From the NCBI GenBank assembly GCA_025360395.1, contig JANYCH010000379.1, positions 1-7,750 on the forward strand: a stretch of 7,750 nucleotides of DNA. The letters are read 5' to 3'. Of this stretch, positions 6,745-7,750 are shown one piece after another. Source of the DNA: Cytophagales bacterium (GTDB lineage: Bacteria; Bacteroidota; Bacteroidia; Cytophagales; UBA9547). A program made the translations under genes and the position numbers. Under the pieces are notes generated by a model. The model was not told the DNA's origin. It was given only the letters and a program-made list of their open reading frames with translations, and did no database searches. Position 1 is the first letter of the stretch, and each line of letters starts with the position of its first letter.

Positions 6745-7632
6745 ATGAAGAAGCAAAACCTTATCATACTAGGGCTTGTCGTGAGTATGTTTACCTGGGG
6801 TTTAAGTTGGCCTTCTGGTAAAATACTTTCCGCATACGGATCAGCTTCTGCTATAGCATTTTTACGTTTCATCATCACATTTTTTGGGTTATTGCCTCTT
6901 TTATTAATTCTTAAGCAACCCTTAAACTTAAAGAAGGAAGGTTATCTAACACTTATCTCCGCTGGAGTTTGCATGTCGGTCTATAGTTTTCTTTTTTTTA
7001 ACGGTTTGAAATATGGAAAACCAGGCGCGGGAGGAGTAATGGTAACAACTTTAAATCCTGTATTTTCTTATTTTCTTGGTATAATCCTACATAGAAAATG
7101 GCCTACAACAAATCAAGCTGTAGGTTTGGTTTTAGGCATTATTGCAGGGGTAGTTTTATTAAATATCTGGGATTCATCTAGTAATTTGTTTAGCCCTGGA
7201 AATACTTTTTTTATTTTCGCAAGCATTACCTGGGCAATTTTAAGCAAGTTCACATCCAATTCTGGTAAATACGGATCTTCAATATCCTTTTCACTTTGGA
7301 TGTATTTGATATGCTCTATTTTATTGGTTTCCTATGCAGGTATTACTGAAATCAATTTAGTGTTGCATAAGTCTGATGCGGTTTTCTGGTTAAACATGTT
7401 ATTCAGTGCCATTATCACCACCTCCTTTGCAACATCTTTCTATTTTTATTCAACATCTGAACTTGGTGCAGAAGTTGCAAGTAGTTTTATATTCCTGGTG
7501 CCAATTTCGGCTGCTTTATCTTCAATGTTTTTTTTGAACGAATCAATAGCCTGGAATACCATAATAGGAGGATCGCTTGGAGCAATAGCAGTTTATACAA
7601 TTAATAAAAAATTACTGACATCCGAGAAATAA
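6745..7632 (+). CDS. EamA/DMT-superfamily transporter, ten transmembrane helices
   Basis: Inner-membrane carrier of 295 residues, the standard length for the ten-helix drug/metabolite transporter superfamily. Hydrophobic segments fall near 5-22, 34-56, 67-88, 94-114, 125-141, 153-168, 181-199, 213-233, 243-263 and 270-286, as two five-helix EamA repeats. Family marks are FTWGLSWPSGKIL at 16-28 in helix 1, the following AFLRF at 38-42, the helix-3/4 region ending TTLNPVFSYFLG at 101-112, and its counterpart SSFIFLVPISAALSSMFFLNE at 246-266 in the second repeat. Substrate cannot be predicted; family members move amino acids, nucleotides, sugars or drugs, often outward. The ATG at 6745 is preceded by an out-of-frame ATG at 6741. 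The start is 28 nt after the LolA-like stop, so it may share that transcript, although its job has no evident link to the two genes before it. Confidence 0.9.
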   Translation: MKKQNLIILGLVVSMFTWGLSWPSGKILSAYGSASAIAFLRFIITFFGLLPLLLILKQPLNLKKEGYLTLISAGVCMSVYSFLFFNGLKYGKPGAGGVMVTTLNPVFSYFLGIILHRKWPTTNQAVGLVLGIIAGVVLLNIWDSSSNLFSPGNTFFIFASITWAILSKFTSNSGKYGSSISFSLWMYLICSILLVSYAGITEINLVLHKSDAVFWLNMLFSAIITTSFATSFYFYSTSELGAEVASSFIFLVPISAALSSMFFLNESIAWNTIIGGSLGAIAVYTINKKLLTSEK

Positions 7633-7664
7633 GATCAGTTTTGATTTTATTCTAAAAAAAGTAC

Positions 7665-7702
7665 AAAAGCGGAGTTGAATGTTTTTCAACATCCGCTTTT
7701 TT
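7665..7702. terminator. Hairpin terminator after the EamA transporter, possibly bidirectional
   Basis: AAAAGCGGAGTTGAA (7665-7679) pairs with TTCAAC plus TCCGCTTTT (7685-7700), leaving one bulged A at 7691 and a TGTTT loop. It is followed by Ts to 7702. The AAAA on the left gives a U-run on the minus strand as well, which would suit a convergent gene to the right. Confidence 0.88.
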
Positions 7703-7716
7703 GTTGAGTTTTGTCG

Positions 7717-7750
7717 TTACCACACTTCAAAATCAACAGTGCAACCTACA
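7717..7750 (-). CDS. Possible C-terminal end of a convergent gene (partial, unrecognised)
   Basis: On the minus strand a frame entering from the right edge reads VGCTVDFEVW and stops at TAA (plus 7717-7719). The stop is 14 bases from the two-sided hairpin, which is the spacing expected for a convergent gene. Ten codons are too few to identify a family, and an open frame this short could be chance. The call rests mainly on the bidirectional look of the terminator. Confidence 0.35.
   Translation of the reverse strand, partial: VGCTVDFEVW

Overview
The window looks like an ordinary chromosomal stretch from a low-GC member of the Bacteroidota, most likely near Cytophagales (the phylum is well supported, the order is a guess). 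The evidence for the phylum is: a protein with the TPR / PD40 propeller / CRD / OmpA_C order typical of that phylum; signal peptides ending in ...A-Q; translation starts preceded by A-rich sequence with no Shine-Dalgarno; and a textbook Bacteroidota promoter (TTTG - 19 nt - TAnnTTTG) in front of the E2 gene. No mobile element, CRISPR array, RNA gene or phage gene was seen.

Layout, left to right. (1) 1-906 (+): the 3' part of phosphoenolpyruvate carboxylase (ppc), closed by a hairpin terminator at 937-963. (2) 1053-2162 (+): a membrane di-iron fatty acid desaturase with a front-end-type QxxHH third box. (3) A long, nearly perfect bidirectional terminator (2200-2243) separates it from the convergent gene. 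(4) 2256-3866 (-): pyruvate dehydrogenase E2 with two lipoyl domains, apparently transcribed alone from its own promoter at 3889-3919. (5) 3992-5926 (+): an exported OmpA-family protein with the domain order of the type IX secretion protein PorE. (6) 5976-6716 (+): an exported LolA-like protein. (7) 6745-7632 (+): a ten-helix EamA/DMT transporter, ended by a hairpin at 7665-7702. (8) A possible last ten codons of a convergent minus-strand gene at 7717-7750.

Functionally there are two themes. The left half is central carbon and lipid metabolism: PEP carboxylase feeds oxaloacetate, PDH E2 makes acetyl-CoA, and the desaturase adjusts membrane lipids. Each of these genes has its own terminator or promoter, so they look like neighbours rather than an operon. 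The right half (3992-7632) is three same-strand genes with short gaps (49 and 28 nt) and no visible terminator between them, and may be one transcript for envelope proteins.

I found no clear undescribed system. The most checkable oddities are the apparent replacement of two aspartate/malate-inhibitor ligands in PEP carboxylase, the PorE-like protein lacking a lipobox, and the stand-alone E2 gene.
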